Positions 18,046 to 26,893 of a stretch of DNA of 64,000 bases are shown in pieces. Source of the DNA: Dyella sp. AtDHG13 (GTDB lineage: Bacteria > Pseudomonadota > Gammaproteobacteria > Xanthomonadales > Rhodanobacteraceae). The position numbers were made by a program, and so were the translations under genes. Location of the stretch: NCBI RefSeq assembly GCF_003201105.1, contig NZ_QICJ01000009.1:185912-249911 (forward strand), written 5' to 3'. Numbering within the stretch: the stretch's first letter is position 1; the number at the start of each line of letters is the position of its first letter. Under the pieces are notes generated by a model. It worked only from the letters and a program-made list of their open reading frames with translations. It ran no database searches and was not told the origin of the DNA.

Positions 18046-19446
18046 ATGGCGGTGGTTAGCGTCAAGCAGGCTCTTTCCGGCTCGATCCAGGCCGGCAGTG
18101 TCGTCACGGTGCGCGGTTGGGTGCGCACGATCCGCGATTCGAAGGGCGGGCTGTCCTTCGTGAATGTGACCGATGGCTCCTGCTTCGACCCGATCCAGGC
18201 GGTGGTCACCGACAAGGTGGCCAATTACGAGAGCGAGGTGAAGCACCTGACCACCGGTGCCGGCCTGATCGTCACCGGCACCCTGGTGCCGTCGCAGGGC
18301 AAGGGCCAGCGCTTCGAGATCCAGGCCGACACGGTCGAGGTCACCGGCTTCGTGGAAGATCCGCTGACCTACCCGATCCAGCCCAAGCCGCACACCATGG
18401 AGTTCCTGCGCGAAGTGGCGCACCTGCGCCCGCGCACCAACCTGTTCGGCGCGGTGACGCGCGTGCGCCACACCATGATGATGGCGATCCACCGCTGGCT
18501 CACCGAGCAGGGCTTCTTCTGGATCAACACGCCGATCATCACCACGTCCGACGCCGAAGGCGCGGGCGACATGTTCCGCCTGTCCACGCTGGACTTGGCC
18601 AACCTGCCGCGCACGCCGGACGGCAAGATCGATTTCCGCAAGGATTTCTTCGGCCGCGAAGCCTTCCTCACCGTGTCCGGCCAGCTCAACGTCGAGGCGT
18701 ACTGCCTGGCCATGAGCAAGGTGTACACCTTCGGCCCGACCTTCCGCGCCGAGAACTCCAACACCGCCCGCCACCTGGCCGAATTCTGGATGGTGGAGCC
18801 GGAGATCGCCTTCGCCGACCTCAACGACAACGCCGACTGCGCCGAGGGTTTCCTCAAGGCCATCTTCAAGGCGGTGCTGGAAGAGCGCGCGGACGACATG
18901 GCGTTCTTCGCCGAGCGCGTGCTGCCGGAAGCGGTCAGCCGTCTGGAAGCCTTTATCGCCGAACCGTTCGAACGCATCGACTACACCGACGCCATCGAGA
19001 TCCTCAAGAACTCGGGGCAGAAGTTCGAATTCCCGGTGGCCTGGGGCATCGACCTGCAGACCGAGCACGAGCGCTACCTGGCCGAGAAGCACGTGGGCCG
19101 TCCGGTGGTGGTGATGAACTACCCCGAGCAGATCAAGGCCTTCTACATGCGCCTGAACGACGACGGCAAGACCGTCGCCGCGATGGACGTGCTGGCGCCG
19201 GGCATCGGCGAAATCATTGGCGGCAGCCAGCGCGAAGAACGCCTGGATTACCTGGACCGCCGCATGGTCCAGTTCGGTCTCGATCCCGCCACGTACGGCT
19301 GGTACCGTGACCTGCGCCGTTACGGCACCGTGCCGCATGCCGGCTTCGGCCTCGGCTTCGAGCGCCTGCTGGTCTACGTGTGCGGCCTCTCCAACATCCG
19401 TGATGCCATTCCCTATCCGCGCGCGGCAGGGACGGCCGAATTCTGA
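18046..19446 (+). CDS. asnS: Asparagine--tRNA ligase
   Basis: A 466-residue class IIb aminoacyl-tRNA synthetase. An OB-fold anticodon-binding domain (1-110) precedes the catalytic core with motif 2 [11 protein letters not shown] and motif 3 [16 protein letters not shown]. Length equals E. coli AsnRS (466). The ATG at 18046 has an AGGAG site upstream and gives [10 protein letters not shown]; the upstream in-frame ATG is rejected. Its presence implies direct Asn-tRNA charging. Confidence 0.97.
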   Translation: MAVVSVKQALSGSIQAGSVVTVRGWVRTIRDSKGGLSFVNVTDGSCFDPIQAVVTDKVANYESEVKHLTTGAGLIVTGTLVPSQGKGQRFEIQADTVEVTGFVEDPLTYPIQPKPHTMEFLREVAHLRPRTNLFGAVTRVRHTMMMAIHRWLTEQGFFWINTPIITTSDAEGAGDMFRLSTLDLANLPRTPDGKIDFRKDFFGREAFLTVSGQLNVEAYCLAMSKVYTFGPTFRAENSNTARHLAEFWMVEPEIAFADLNDNADCAEGFLKAIFKAVLEERADDMAFFAERVLPEAVSRLEAFIAEPFERIDYTDAIEILKNSGQKFEFPVAWGIDLQTEHERYLAEKHVGRPVVVMNYPEQIKAFYMRLNDDGKTVAAMDVLAPGIGEIIGGSQREERLDYLDRRMVQFGLDPATYGWYRDLRRYGTVPHAGFGLGFERLLVYVCGLSNIRDAIPYPRAAGTAEF

Positions 19447-19454
19447 GTTAGCCC

Positions 19455-20333
19455 ATGTTCTATCGACTGATCGTCGCCACTGCCCTCCTCGTATCCGCCG
19501 CGCTGGCGGGTGGCTGCAGCGTGAAATCGCTGGTGCCGCCCAACCTGCGTCCGCCGGAGAGCACCAGCAGCAGCCTCGATCAGGCCAAGAAGGCACTGCA
19601 GCAGGCCACGCCCTGCTGCACCACCTTCGCGGACTTCTCCTTCCAGGACGCCCTGCCCTGGCGACCCAAGCGGTTCGAGCTGGGCCCGGGCAGCATGGTC
19701 GCCAACCTCAACGGCGACCGCAGCTACTTCCTGAGCTTCAGCCTGCCGCGCGAAACGCAGATACCGTATCGCGTGGCGGTGAAGTCCGAATTGAACGGCC
19801 GCTGGCTGCGCGCCAGCTACCTGTTCGCACCCACGGTCGTGCTGCTGGACGAGGCCTTCCAGCCGATCGACAGCAAGGACCTGAGCCTGTGCGAGCACAT
19901 GGGCTGGACGGACGAAACCACCGGCGCCTTCGGCAGCGTCGACGTCACCGACAAGCGCGCGCGCTACCTGGTGCTGTACAGCTCGGCCAAGCAGCAGGCC
20001 GGCAGCACCTACTGGGAGCAATCGCCCGCCACGTTCTCGGCCGAGGCCCCGGTGAAGATGGCGGCCGCCGGCACGTTCAAGGTGCCGCACGGCCCGGACG
20101 GCACGGTGTGGATCGGCCTGATGGACAAGACCTACCAGGACGCCCAGAACAACGCGATCTGCTCCAAGCCCGAGCAGGGCAACGGCGTGCTGAGCACGCT
20201 GCGTGATGCCATCCCGCTGCCGGGTATCGGCGGCGACGGCAACAAGACCGATGCGGCCAAGCCCGCCGCCGCGCCGGGCAGCGCCACCAACTCCAATTCC
20301 ACGCCCGCGACGAGCGACTCGGCCAAGGGCTGA
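19455..20333 (+). CDS. MalM-like periplasmic lipoprotein
   Basis: A 292-residue exported protein. A signal segment ends at Cys21 (ALAGGC, an imperfect lipobox). A CCTTFADFSFQ stretch and a beta-rich body resemble the MalM family of maltose-operon periplasmic proteins. The last 50 residues are Ala/Pro/Ser/Thr-rich and probably disordered. No maltose genes are nearby, so a sugar role is not supported; it follows asnS by 8 bp. Confidence 0.6.
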   Translation: MFYRLIVATALLVSAALAGGCSVKSLVPPNLRPPESTSSSLDQAKKALQQATPCCTTFADFSFQDALPWRPKRFELGPGSMVANLNGDRSYFLSFSLPRETQIPYRVAVKSELNGRWLRASYLFAPTVVLLDEAFQPIDSKDLSLCEHMGWTDETTGAFGSVDVTDKRARYLVLYSSAKQQAGSTYWEQSPATFSAEAPVKMAAAGTFKVPHGPDGTVWIGLMDKTYQDAQNNAICSKPEQGNGVLSTLRDAIPLPGIGGDGNKTDAAKPAAAPGSATNSNSTPATSDSAKG

Positions 20334-20371
20334 GTTCGCGTTCGCGGGCGTTCACCACGCACAGGCACGGC

Positions 20372-20686
20372 ATGATCCAGCTTTATCTCTCGCTTCTTCT
20401 GGCCGGCGTCGCCTGTTTCCTGCTGCACTTCGGCGCGCAGTACCGCATTGCGTCCCTGCTGCGCAGCCGCCACCCGAACGAGTGGAAGATCATCGCCGAG
20501 AGCAACGGCGTGCCCACCAATGCCCTGCGCACGTGGATGCGCCTGCAGCTGGCGCTGCGTTCGCCGGTGCTGCCGGCGCTCGAAGACACTGCCGTCACCC
20601 GCTGGCGCCAGGCTTGGCGCTACAGTCTGTGGGCCGCCTGGCTGTGCTGGTTCGGTGCACTGGCGGTGCAATACAGCGCACGCTGA
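20372..20686 (+). CDS. Small inner-membrane protein of unknown function
   Basis: A 104-residue protein with one hydrophobic segment at each end (IQLYLSLLLAGVACFLLHFG and SLWAAWLCWFGALAVQ). Between them is a basic amphipathic cytoplasmic region (RIASLLRSRHPNEWKIIAES). It lies between the lipoprotein and the SDR on the same strand with short gaps. I recognise no family; codon use and context support it as a real gene. Confidence 0.65.
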   Translation: MIQLYLSLLLAGVACFLLHFGAQYRIASLLRSRHPNEWKIIAESNGVPTNALRTWMRLQLALRSPVLPALEDTAVTRWRQAWRYSLWAAWLCWFGALAVQYSAR

Positions 20687-20712
20687 TCGCACTTTCCCAA
20701 CGGGAGCCCTCC

Positions 20713-21501
20713 ATGCAACTGGATCTGAGCGGACGTCATGCCCTGGTATGCGGCGCCTCGCAAGGCATCGGCCGCGCCAGCGCCATCGAGCTGGCCGAAC
20801 TCGGCGCCAGCGTGACCCTGCTGTCGCGTTCCGCGGATGCCTTGAAGGCCGCTACGGATGCCCTGCCCCGCAAGCACGGCCAGCAGCATCGCTGGTTCGC
20901 CGTGGACATGGCCCAGACCGACAGCCTGCGCGACGCACTGGCCGACATCGTCGCCAGCCACCCCATGGAGATCCTGATCAACAACACCGGCGGCCCGCCG
21001 GGCGGCGCCGCCCACACGGCCACCACCGAGGCCTACGAAACGGCCTTCCGCCAGCATCTGCTGGCTGGCCAGACGCTGGTGCAGGCGCTGCTGCCCGGCA
21101 TGCGCGCCAGCGGCTACGGGCGCATCGTCAACGTCATCTCCACTTCGGTGAAAGAGCCCATCGCTGGCCTGGGCGTATCCAACACCGTGCGCGCCGCGGT
21201 GGCGAGCTGGGCCAAGACCTTGTCCAGCGAACTGGCCGCCGATGGCATCACCGTCAACAACGTGCTGCCCGGCTACACGCGCACCGCGCGCCTGGACGGG
21301 CTGCTCGCCGCACAGGCACGCAGCAGCGGCCGCGACGAGGATGACATCGCCAAAGGCATGCTGGCCGCCGTGCCCGCCCGCCGTTTCGGGGAGGCGGCCG
21401 AAGTGGCCGCCGTCATCGCGTTCCTGTGCACACCGGCGGCGGCGTACGTGAATGGCGTGAGCATCGCGGTGGATGGCGGCAGGACCCGTTCGCTGAGCTG
21501 A
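20713..21501 (+). CDS. Atypical SDR-family oxidoreductase lacking the YxxxK pair
   Basis: A 262-residue Rossmann protein with GASQGIGRA for dinucleotide binding and an NNTGGPPGG segment in place of NNAG. At the catalytic site the usual YxxxK reads NTVRA (SNTVRAAVASWAKTL), so the Tyr/Lys pair is replaced by Asn/Arg. This exists in a recognised subgroup of SDRs but means classical dehydrogenase chemistry is doubtful. It sits 77 bp before the semialdehyde dehydrogenase, so a role in the same catabolic route is possible. The start at 20713 has a GGGAG site 8 bp upstream. Confidence 0.8.
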   Translation: MQLDLSGRHALVCGASQGIGRASAIELAELGASVTLLSRSADALKAATDALPRKHGQQHRWFAVDMAQTDSLRDALADIVASHPMEILINNTGGPPGGAAHTATTEAYETAFRQHLLAGQTLVQALLPGMRASGYGRIVNVISTSVKEPIAGLGVSNTVRAAVASWAKTLSSELAADGITVNNVLPGYTRTARLDGLLAAQARSSGRDEDDIAKGMLAAVPARRFGEAAEVAAVIAFLCTPAAAYVNGVSIAVDGGRTRSLS

Positions 21502-21578
21502 CGCACGCCGGCATCGTCACGCGCCGCATACGCCCCCGTCCGGTGCAATTGCAGGCCCCAGGCCTTAAGCTTGTGCAG

Positions 21579-23030
21579 ATGCCTACCTTGCGCCTCGCCA
21601 ATCTGATCGACGGTCGCCTTCAGGCGCCACGCAACGATCGCTGGCTGGACGTGTTCGAGCCGGCCACTGGCGAGGTCTTCGCCCACTGTCCCGATTCCAC
21701 CGCCGACGACGTCGCCGAGGCCGTCGCCGCCGCCCGTCGCGCCGCGCCGGCCTGGGCAGGCACGCAGGCCGAGCAGCGCGCTCGCCTGCTGCATCGGCTT
21801 GCGGATCTTGTCGAAGCGCGCATGGACGCATTCGTCGCGCTGGAATCGCGCGACAGCGGCAAGCCGCTGGCCCAGGCGCGCAACCTCGACATTCCCCGCG
21901 CGGTTTCCAACCTGCGCTTCTTCGCCGCCGCCATCATGGGCTGGAGCAGCGAGTCGCACGCCATGGAAACCGGCGCGATCAACTACACACTGCGCCAGCC
22001 GCTGGGCGTGGTCGGCTGCATCAGCCCGTGGAATCTGCCGCTGTACCTGTTCACCTGGAAGATCGCGCCGGCGCTGGCGGCCGGCAACACGGTGGTTTCC
22101 AAGCCCTCCGAAATCACGCCCTGCACGGCGGCATTGCTCGGTGAGCTGAGCATCGAGGCGGGTTTTCCGCCCGGCGTGTTCAATATCGTGCAGGGCCGCG
22201 GCCCCACGGTGGGACAGGCCATCGTCGAGCATGCGGCGGTGAAGGCCGTCTCTTTCACCGGCAGCACGCGCACCGGCGCACAGATCGCCGCGGTCGCCGC
22301 GCCGCGGTTCAAGAAGGTATCGCTGGAGCTCGGCGGCAAGAACCCGGCCATCGTGTTCGAAGACGCGGACCTCAGCGACGCCAACCTCGACACCATCGTG
22401 CGCTCGGGCTTCGCCAACCAGGGCGAGATCTGCCTGTGCGGCTCGCGCCTGCTGGTGCAGCGTTCGATCTACGATGCGTTCCGCGAGCGCTACCTCGCGC
22501 GAGTGAAGGCGCTGCGCGTGGGCGACCCGAGCGACGGCGGCAGCGACCTTGGCGCGCTCGTGTCGCGCGAACATTTCGACAAGGTGATGGGCTGCATCGC
22601 GACGGCGCGCGAGGAAGGCGGCCGCATCCTGTGCGGCGGCGATGCCGTCACGGTGGATGGCCGCTGCGCCAACGGCTGGTTCGTCGCGCCCACGGTGATC
22701 GAAGGCCTGGGCAGCGATGCGGCCACCAACCAGCACGAGATTTTCGGACCCGTGGTGAGCCTGATCCCCTTCGAGGACGAAGCGGAAGCGCTCGCCATCG
22801 CCAATGGCACCGGCTACGGCCTCGCCGCTTCGGTGTGGACGCGCGACCTGTCGCGCGCGCATCGCTTCGGCGCCCAGCTGGACTTCGGCATCGTATGGAC
22901 CAACTGCTGGTTGCTGCGCGACCTGCGCACGCCCTTTGGCGGCACCAGGCAGTCCGGTCTCGGCCGTGAAGGCGGTACGGAAGCACTGCGCTTCTTTACC
23001 GAGCCCAAGAACATTTGCATACGTTACTGA
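21579..23030 (+). CDS. Aldehyde dehydrogenase, 2-aminomuconate semialdehyde dehydrogenase-like
   Basis: A 483-residue NAD-dependent ALDH. It has the LELGGKNPAIVF glutamate motif, the nucleophile region NQGEICLCGSR (first Cys catalytic by alignment with GQxC) and the C-terminal PFGGTRQSGLGREGG. The N-terminus (LANLIDGRLQAP, FEPATGEVF) and GEICLC match the ALDH8A1 / aminomuconate or hydroxymuconate semialdehyde dehydrogenase group. A RidA-family deaminase two genes downstream supports the kynurenine-pathway assignment. The start at 21579 is set by homology; the ribosome-binding site is weak. Confidence 0.82.
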   Translation: MPTLRLANLIDGRLQAPRNDRWLDVFEPATGEVFAHCPDSTADDVAEAVAAARRAAPAWAGTQAEQRARLLHRLADLVEARMDAFVALESRDSGKPLAQARNLDIPRAVSNLRFFAAAIMGWSSESHAMETGAINYTLRQPLGVVGCISPWNLPLYLFTWKIAPALAAGNTVVSKPSEITPCTAALLGELSIEAGFPPGVFNIVQGRGPTVGQAIVEHAAVKAVSFTGSTRTGAQIAAVAAPRFKKVSLELGGKNPAIVFEDADLSDANLDTIVRSGFANQGEICLCGSRLLVQRSIYDAFRERYLARVKALRVGDPSDGGSDLGALVSREHFDKVMGCIATAREEGGRILCGGDAVTVDGRCANGWFVAPTVIEGLGSDAATNQHEIFGPVVSLIPFEDEAEALAIANGTGYGLAASVWTRDLSRAHRFGAQLDFGIVWTNCWLLRDLRTPFGGTRQSGLGREGGTEALRFFTEPKNICIRY

Positions 23031-23040
23031 GAGCGCTGCC

Positions 23041-23709
23041 GTGAAAAGCCCCCTGCAAAACCTCCTCGACAGCAACCGCGTGTGGTCGGCCACCATGGTC
23101 GAACAGGATCCGCGATTCTTCGAACGCCTTGCCCAGCAACAGGCCCCCAAGTACCTGTGGATCGGCTGCTCCGACTCGCGCGTGCCGGCCACGCAGATCG
23201 TCGACCTGCCGCCGGGCGAGATCTTCGTGCAGCGCAACGTCGCCAACGTGGTGTCGCACACCGACCTCAACTGCCTGAGCACCATCCAGTTCGCGGTGGA
23301 TGTGCTCAAGGTCGAGCACATCCTGGTCGTCGGCCATTACGGCTGCGGCGGCGTGCAGGCAGTGCTGGACGAACGCCGCATGGGCCTGGTCGACAACTGG
23401 CTGCGCCACGTGGGCGACGTGGCGCAGAAGCATTCCAGGCTGCTCACCTCGATCGAGCTGATGAATCTGCGCAATGCCCGCCTGTGCGAACTCAACGCGA
23501 TGGAACAGGCCGTCAACGTCTGCCACACCACCATGGTGATGGACGCCTGGGAGCGCGGCCAGAAGCTTACCGTGCACGCCTGGTGCTACAGCCTGTTCGA
23601 TGGCCACGTGAACGACCTGGGCATGCACGTCAGTTCGCGCGAGGACCTCAGGCCCGCCTACGCGAACGCACTGCAGCGTCTGGGAACCATCCCCGAGTTC
23701 AACCGATGA
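23041..23709 (+). CDS. can: Beta-carbonic anhydrase
   Basis: A 222-residue beta-class zinc enzyme interconverting CO2 and bicarbonate. The zinc ligands sit in CSDSRVP and GHYGCGGVQ, and the Asp-Arg dyad of CxDSR is present. Length matches E. coli Can (220). It uses a GTG start at 23041, 10 bp after the dehydrogenase stop, and its TGA overlaps the ATG of the RidA gene. The placement inside a probable aminomuconate operon is notable, since that pathway releases CO2. Confidence 0.93.
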   Translation: MKSPLQNLLDSNRVWSATMVEQDPRFFERLAQQQAPKYLWIGCSDSRVPATQIVDLPPGEIFVQRNVANVVSHTDLNCLSTIQFAVDVLKVEHILVVGHYGCGGVQAVLDERRMGLVDNWLRHVGDVAQKHSRLLTSIELMNLRNARLCELNAMEQAVNVCHTTMVMDAWERGQKLTVHAWCYSLFDGHVNDLGMHVSSREDLRPAYANALQRLGTIPEFNR

Positions 23710-24125
23710 GCGACGTCGTCCGCACCGAGCAGGCGCCCGCGCCGGTGGGGGCGTATCCGCATGCGCGCCGCGTCGGCAACCTGCTGCTCCTTTCCGGCGT
23801 GGGCCCGCGCATGCCGGGCAGCAACGCCATTCCCGGCAACATCCACGACGACGCGGGCAAATTGATCGGCTACGACATCGAAGCGCAATGCCGTCAGGTG
23901 TTCGCGAACGTGCGCGCCGTGCTGGAAGCCAGCGGCGCGCGCTTGGAAAACCTGGTGGACGTCACCGTGTTCCTCACCGACATGGCGCGCGATTTCCCGG
24001 CCTACAACAAGCTCTATGCGGAGTACTTCGCCGGTGTCGATGCCTGCCGCACCACGGTGGGCATCACGGCGCTGCCGACGCCCATCGCCATCGAGCTGAA
24101 GTGTGTGGCTGCGATCCAGGAGTGA
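23706..24125 (+). CDS. RidA-family protein, probable 2-aminomuconate deaminase
   Basis: A 139-residue YjgF/YER057c/UK114 protein. The sequence (APVGAYPHARRVGNLLLLSG, PTPIAIELKCVA) resembles the NbaF/AmnD aminomuconate deaminase group more than housekeeping RidA. The family arginine is in CRTTVG, and the C-terminal glutamate in IELK. The ATG overlaps the carbonic anhydrase stop (ATGA), so it is translationally coupled. The deaminase function is inferred from context and family resemblance. Confidence 0.78.
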   Translation: MSDVVRTEQAPAPVGAYPHARRVGNLLLLSGVGPRMPGSNAIPGNIHDDAGKLIGYDIEAQCRQVFANVRAVLEASGARLENLVDVTVFLTDMARDFPAYNKLYAEYFAGVDACRTTVGITALPTPIAIELKCVAAIQE

Positions 24126-24130
24126 GTGAA

Positions 24131-24196
24131 GAGAAGTGAGAAACGAGAGAGAGCGTCGCTCTTCTCTCACTACTCGCTCCTCTTTACTCACTTCTC
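24131..24196. repeat. Purine/pyrimidine-biased inverted repeat
   Basis: Outer arms GAGAAGTGAG (24131-24140) and CTCACTTCTC (24187-24196) enclose a second inverted pair centred near 24156 (AGAGAGAGC against GCTCTTCTCT). The left half is almost all purines and the right almost all pyrimidines. It directly follows the RidA stop and precedes a terminator. Confidence 0.6.
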
Positions 24197-24200
24197 CAGC

Positions 24201-24235
24201 AAAAAGCCCCGGCGCTCACGCGCCGGGGCTTTTTG
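24201..24235. terminator. Bidirectional terminator between RidA gene and 73-residue gene
   Basis: A strong stem AAAAAGCCCCGGCG / CGCCGGGGCTTTTT with A-tract and T-tract on either side, so it works in both directions. It lies between the convergent RidA gene and the small secreted protein gene. Confidence 0.92.
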
Positions 24236-24246
24236 CTGTACCACCC

Positions 24247-24468
24247 TCAGTGGCTGGCTTCGGTCTGCGGCAGCGTGGACTTGGCCGTGCGCTTGGCCGA
24301 CTTGCTGCCCTTCTGCTTCGGCTGACCGTTGTTCTTGTTCTTCTTGTGATGATGCGACGAAGCGGACTTGGTCGCGGGCGCAGCCTGCGGGGATGCGTCC
24401 TGCGCCAGCAGGGAACCGGAAAGAGCCATACCCGCAACGAGCAGGGATGCGATCGCGAACTTGCGCAT
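24247..24468 (-). CDS. Small secreted His/Lys-rich protein
   Basis: A 73-residue precursor with a clear Sec signal (MRKFAIASLLVAGMALSGS, cleavage near LLAQ-DA). The mature peptide of about 50 residues is very basic and low-complexity: HHHKKNKNNG, then QKGSKSAKRTAKS. No cysteines. No family recognised; composition recalls acid-shock-type or MXKDX-like periplasmic peptides. Compare 55404-55700, which has the same HHKK signature. Confidence 0.6.
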   Translation of the reverse strand: MRKFAIASLLVAGMALSGSLLAQDASPQAAPATKSASSHHHKKNKNNGQPKQKGSKSAKRTAKSTLPQTEASH

Positions 24469-24541
24469 GTTGATAAGCCTCGACTAGAAGAATCCGTGTG
24501 CTGTCGCGGACCCGGCCGGAACCCGGCGACACGAGCGGCGC

Positions 24542-24574
24542 GACGGCGAAAACATGGCATGTTTTCGCGCCGTC
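24542..24574 (-). terminator. Hairpin downstream of hutG
   Basis: A long stem: GACGGC and GAAAACATG on the left pair with CATGTTTTC and GCCGTC on the right, with a 2-nt bulge. It lies about 90 bp past the hutG stop. It could terminate hutG or be a stable repeat; a clean U-tract is not seen. Confidence 0.45.
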
Positions 24575-24665
24575 CGGAACAGCTCCTTTCGCGCGGTGCT
24601 GTCAGATTTCCAGACGCCGCCGCTTGACATTGCAATCGCCTAACAACGGTCGAATATTTTTGCGG

Positions 24666-25448
24666 TCACGCCACGCACAGCGCCAGCAGGCGGGCGATGG
24701 TTTCCTGCACCTGCGCGGCCTTCTCTTCGGCATACGCGAAGCTGTCTTCGTCCATGTAGTTGAGCTGCGAAAGCTCCAGTTGCACGGCCTGCACGCCTTC
24801 CGCCGGCCGGCCATAGTGGCGCGTGATGTAGCCGCCCTTGAAGCGTCCATTGACCACGAAGCTGTAGCGGGACTGGGCTTCCAGCGCTTCCTTCAAGGCT
24901 TGCTGCAACGCGGGTGTACAGCTTGCGCCATCAGCCGTGCCAAGGTTGAAGTCCGGCAGTTGGCCATCGAACAACATGGGCACGCGGCTGCGGATGGAGT
25001 GCCCATCCCACAGCACCACGCGGCCGTGTTCCGCGCGCAGGCGTTCAAGTTCTTGCGACAAGGCCTCGTGGTACGGACGCCAGTACACGTTTACCCGTCG
25101 TTGCATTTCTTCGGTGCCGGGTTCGTCTCCGTCGAGGTAAAGCGGCTCGCCGTCGAAGCCGATGGTGGACACCAACCCGGTTTCGCGTTTGCCCGGGTAC
25201 AGCGCATGGCCATCCGCGGGGCGATTGAGATCGACCACGTAGCGCGATGCCGCCGGGCGAATCACGCTGGCGCCCAAGGCTTTCGCCAGTGGCTCGTACA
25301 GGCGTCCCACATGCCAGTCGGTATCGACGGAACGCTGCGCATTCGGCCGCATGCGCGCGGCGATATCGTCGGGAATATGGCTGCCGTCGTGCGGCAGGCT
25401 GATGAGCAGCGGCGCGGTGCCGCGATGGAGCGTATAGGTGGCGGTCAT
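24666..25448 (-). CDS. hutG: N-formylglutamate deformylase
   Basis: A 260-residue N-formylglutamate amidohydrolase, the last step of the five-step histidine degradation route yielding glutamate and formate. Visible motifs include LLISLPHDGSHIP, SRYVVDLNRP and LWDGHSIRS, which match the HutG/FGase family. The other hut genes are not in the window, so this is either a detached hut gene or a scavenging amidohydrolase. The start at 25448 gives MTATYTLHRG. Confidence 0.88.
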   Translation of the reverse strand: MTATYTLHRGTAPLLISLPHDGSHIPDDIAARMRPNAQRSVDTDWHVGRLYEPLAKALGASVIRPAASRYVVDLNRPADGHALYPGKRETGLVSTIGFDGEPLYLDGDEPGTEEMQRRVNVYWRPYHEALSQELERLRAEHGRVVLWDGHSIRSRVPMLFDGQLPDFNLGTADGASCTPALQQALKEALEAQSRYSFVVNGRFKGGYITRHYGRPAEGVQAVQLELSQLNYMDEDSFAYAEEKAAQVQETIARLLALCVA

Positions 25449-25489
25449 GCGCCGAGTTTACCGCGACCCACCGAGTTTACCGCGAGCTG

Positions 25490-26836
25490 TTAGGTCATCA
25501 GCACGAGTTCTTCGGACGAACTCGGGTGGATCGCCACCGTCGCGTCGAGATCGCGCTTGCGCAAGCCCATCTTCATCGCCACGGCGAAGCCCTGCAGCAT
25601 TTCCTCCGCACTGCTGCCCAGCACGTGGATGCCGACGACGCGCTCGTCCTTGCCCAGGCAGACGATCTTCATCATGGTCTGCCGCTGGCGCCCGGCGACG
25701 GCCCACTGCAGCGGCGTAAAACCGGCGCGATAGACGCGCACCTGATCGCCATGGAACTCGCGCGCCTGGGCCTCGGTAAGGCCGACCATCGCCAGCGGCG
25801 GCTCGGCGAACACCACGCTGGGAATATGCTCGTAGTCGAGCCGGCTGTCGGGACGTCCACCGAAAAGGCGATCGGCGAGACGACGCCCCGCGGCCACGGC
25901 CACCGGCGTGAGCTCCGGACGTTCGGTGACGTCACCCACCGCGCAAATGCCCGGCACGTTGGTGTTCTGCCAGGCGTCGGTGACGATGTGCCCGTTCTCC
26001 TCCACGTTGACGCCCGCCGCGCCGAGATCCAGGCGGTGGCTGTTGGGGATACGGCCAATCGCCCACAGCACCGCATCGTAGGGACCGCAAGGACCGTTCA
26101 ACGCGTCATCGATCACCACGGCATCGCCATCGCGAAGCAGGCCTTTTACCTGTACCTGGCGCGTGATGCGGATGCCGCCGTCGACCATCTGCCGCTCCAG
26201 TTCGTCCACCAGCTCCGCGTCGAAATCGGTGAGCATGCGATCGCGCACATGCAACGTGACTTCGCTGCCCAGCGCATGGCACAGGCCGGCGAATTCCACC
26301 GCGATGTAACCGCCGCCGATCACGGCGATGCGTTTGGGCAAGCTGCGCAGCGCGAAGATGTCGTCGGATACCAGTCCCAGCTCGAAGCCGGGAATATCCA
26401 GCCGACGCGGGCGCCCACCGGTGGCGATCACGATCTGCGTGGCCTTCAGTTCCGTGCCGCTCGAAGTGACCACGGTATCGGCAGCGGCAAGCCGTCCCAC
26501 CTCGGCGAACCACTGGATGCCGGACTGCGCCAGGTGCGACGCATAGCGCTCGCGAATGCCATCGATATAGCGCTGCCGAAGTTGGCGGAAGTGTTCCCAG
26601 TCGAGCGAACCCGGTGATGACGCAAAGCCGTAGTCGAGCGCCAGCCGCTGCTCCTGCGCCAGCTGGCCGGCGAACCACAGCGCTTTTTTCGGCACGCAGC
26701 CGACATTGACGCAGGTTCCACCCAGCGCGCCGGGTTCGAGCAAGGCCACGCGTGCGCCGTGCCGCGCGGCGCGTATGGCTGTGGCGAGGCCGCCGGAGCC
26801 ACCGCCCAGTACGATCAGGTCAAACGATTCCGCCAT
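25490..26836 (-). CDS. gor: Glutathione-disulfide reductase
   Basis: A 448-residue FAD/NADPH disulfide reductase. FAD motif GGGSGG is at residue 11, the redox-active pair is C42/C47 in GGTCVNVGCVPKK, and the NAD(P) motif IGGGYIAVEFA is near 170. The C-terminal IHPSSSEEL carries the active-site His-Glu (HPS in place of the usual HPT). The ATG at 26836 has an AGGAGAA site upstream. The upstream DadA-like gene on the same strand ends 57 bp before it. Confidence 0.93.
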   Translation of the reverse strand: MAESFDLIVLGGGSGGLATAIRAARHGARVALLEPGALGGTCVNVGCVPKKALWFAGQLAQEQRLALDYGFASSPGSLDWEHFRQLRQRYIDGIRERYASHLAQSGIQWFAEVGRLAAADTVVTSSGTELKATQIVIATGGRPRRLDIPGFELGLVSDDIFALRSLPKRIAVIGGGYIAVEFAGLCHALGSEVTLHVRDRMLTDFDAELVDELERQMVDGGIRITRQVQVKGLLRDGDAVVIDDALNGPCGPYDAVLWAIGRIPNSHRLDLGAAGVNVEENGHIVTDAWQNTNVPGICAVGDVTERPELTPVAVAAGRRLADRLFGGRPDSRLDYEHIPSVVFAEPPLAMVGLTEAQAREFHGDQVRVYRAGFTPLQWAVAGRQRQTMMKIVCLGKDERVVGIHVLGSSAEEMLQGFAVAMKMGLRKRDLDATVAIHPSSSEELVLMT

Positions 26837-26893
26837 GCCGTTCTCCTGCCTGCCCATTCAAATCAGCGCGAACCGTCCAGCGGTTCGCAACGA

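Noticed and set aside
17908..19596. 562-residue open frame antisense to asnS
   Set aside because: A product of high GC codon bias opposite a clearly conserved gene; composition rich in Arg, His and Gly.
21273..23321. 682-residue frame antisense to SDR, dehydrogenase and carbonic anhydrase genes
   Set aside because: Antisense to three conserved genes with typical motifs.
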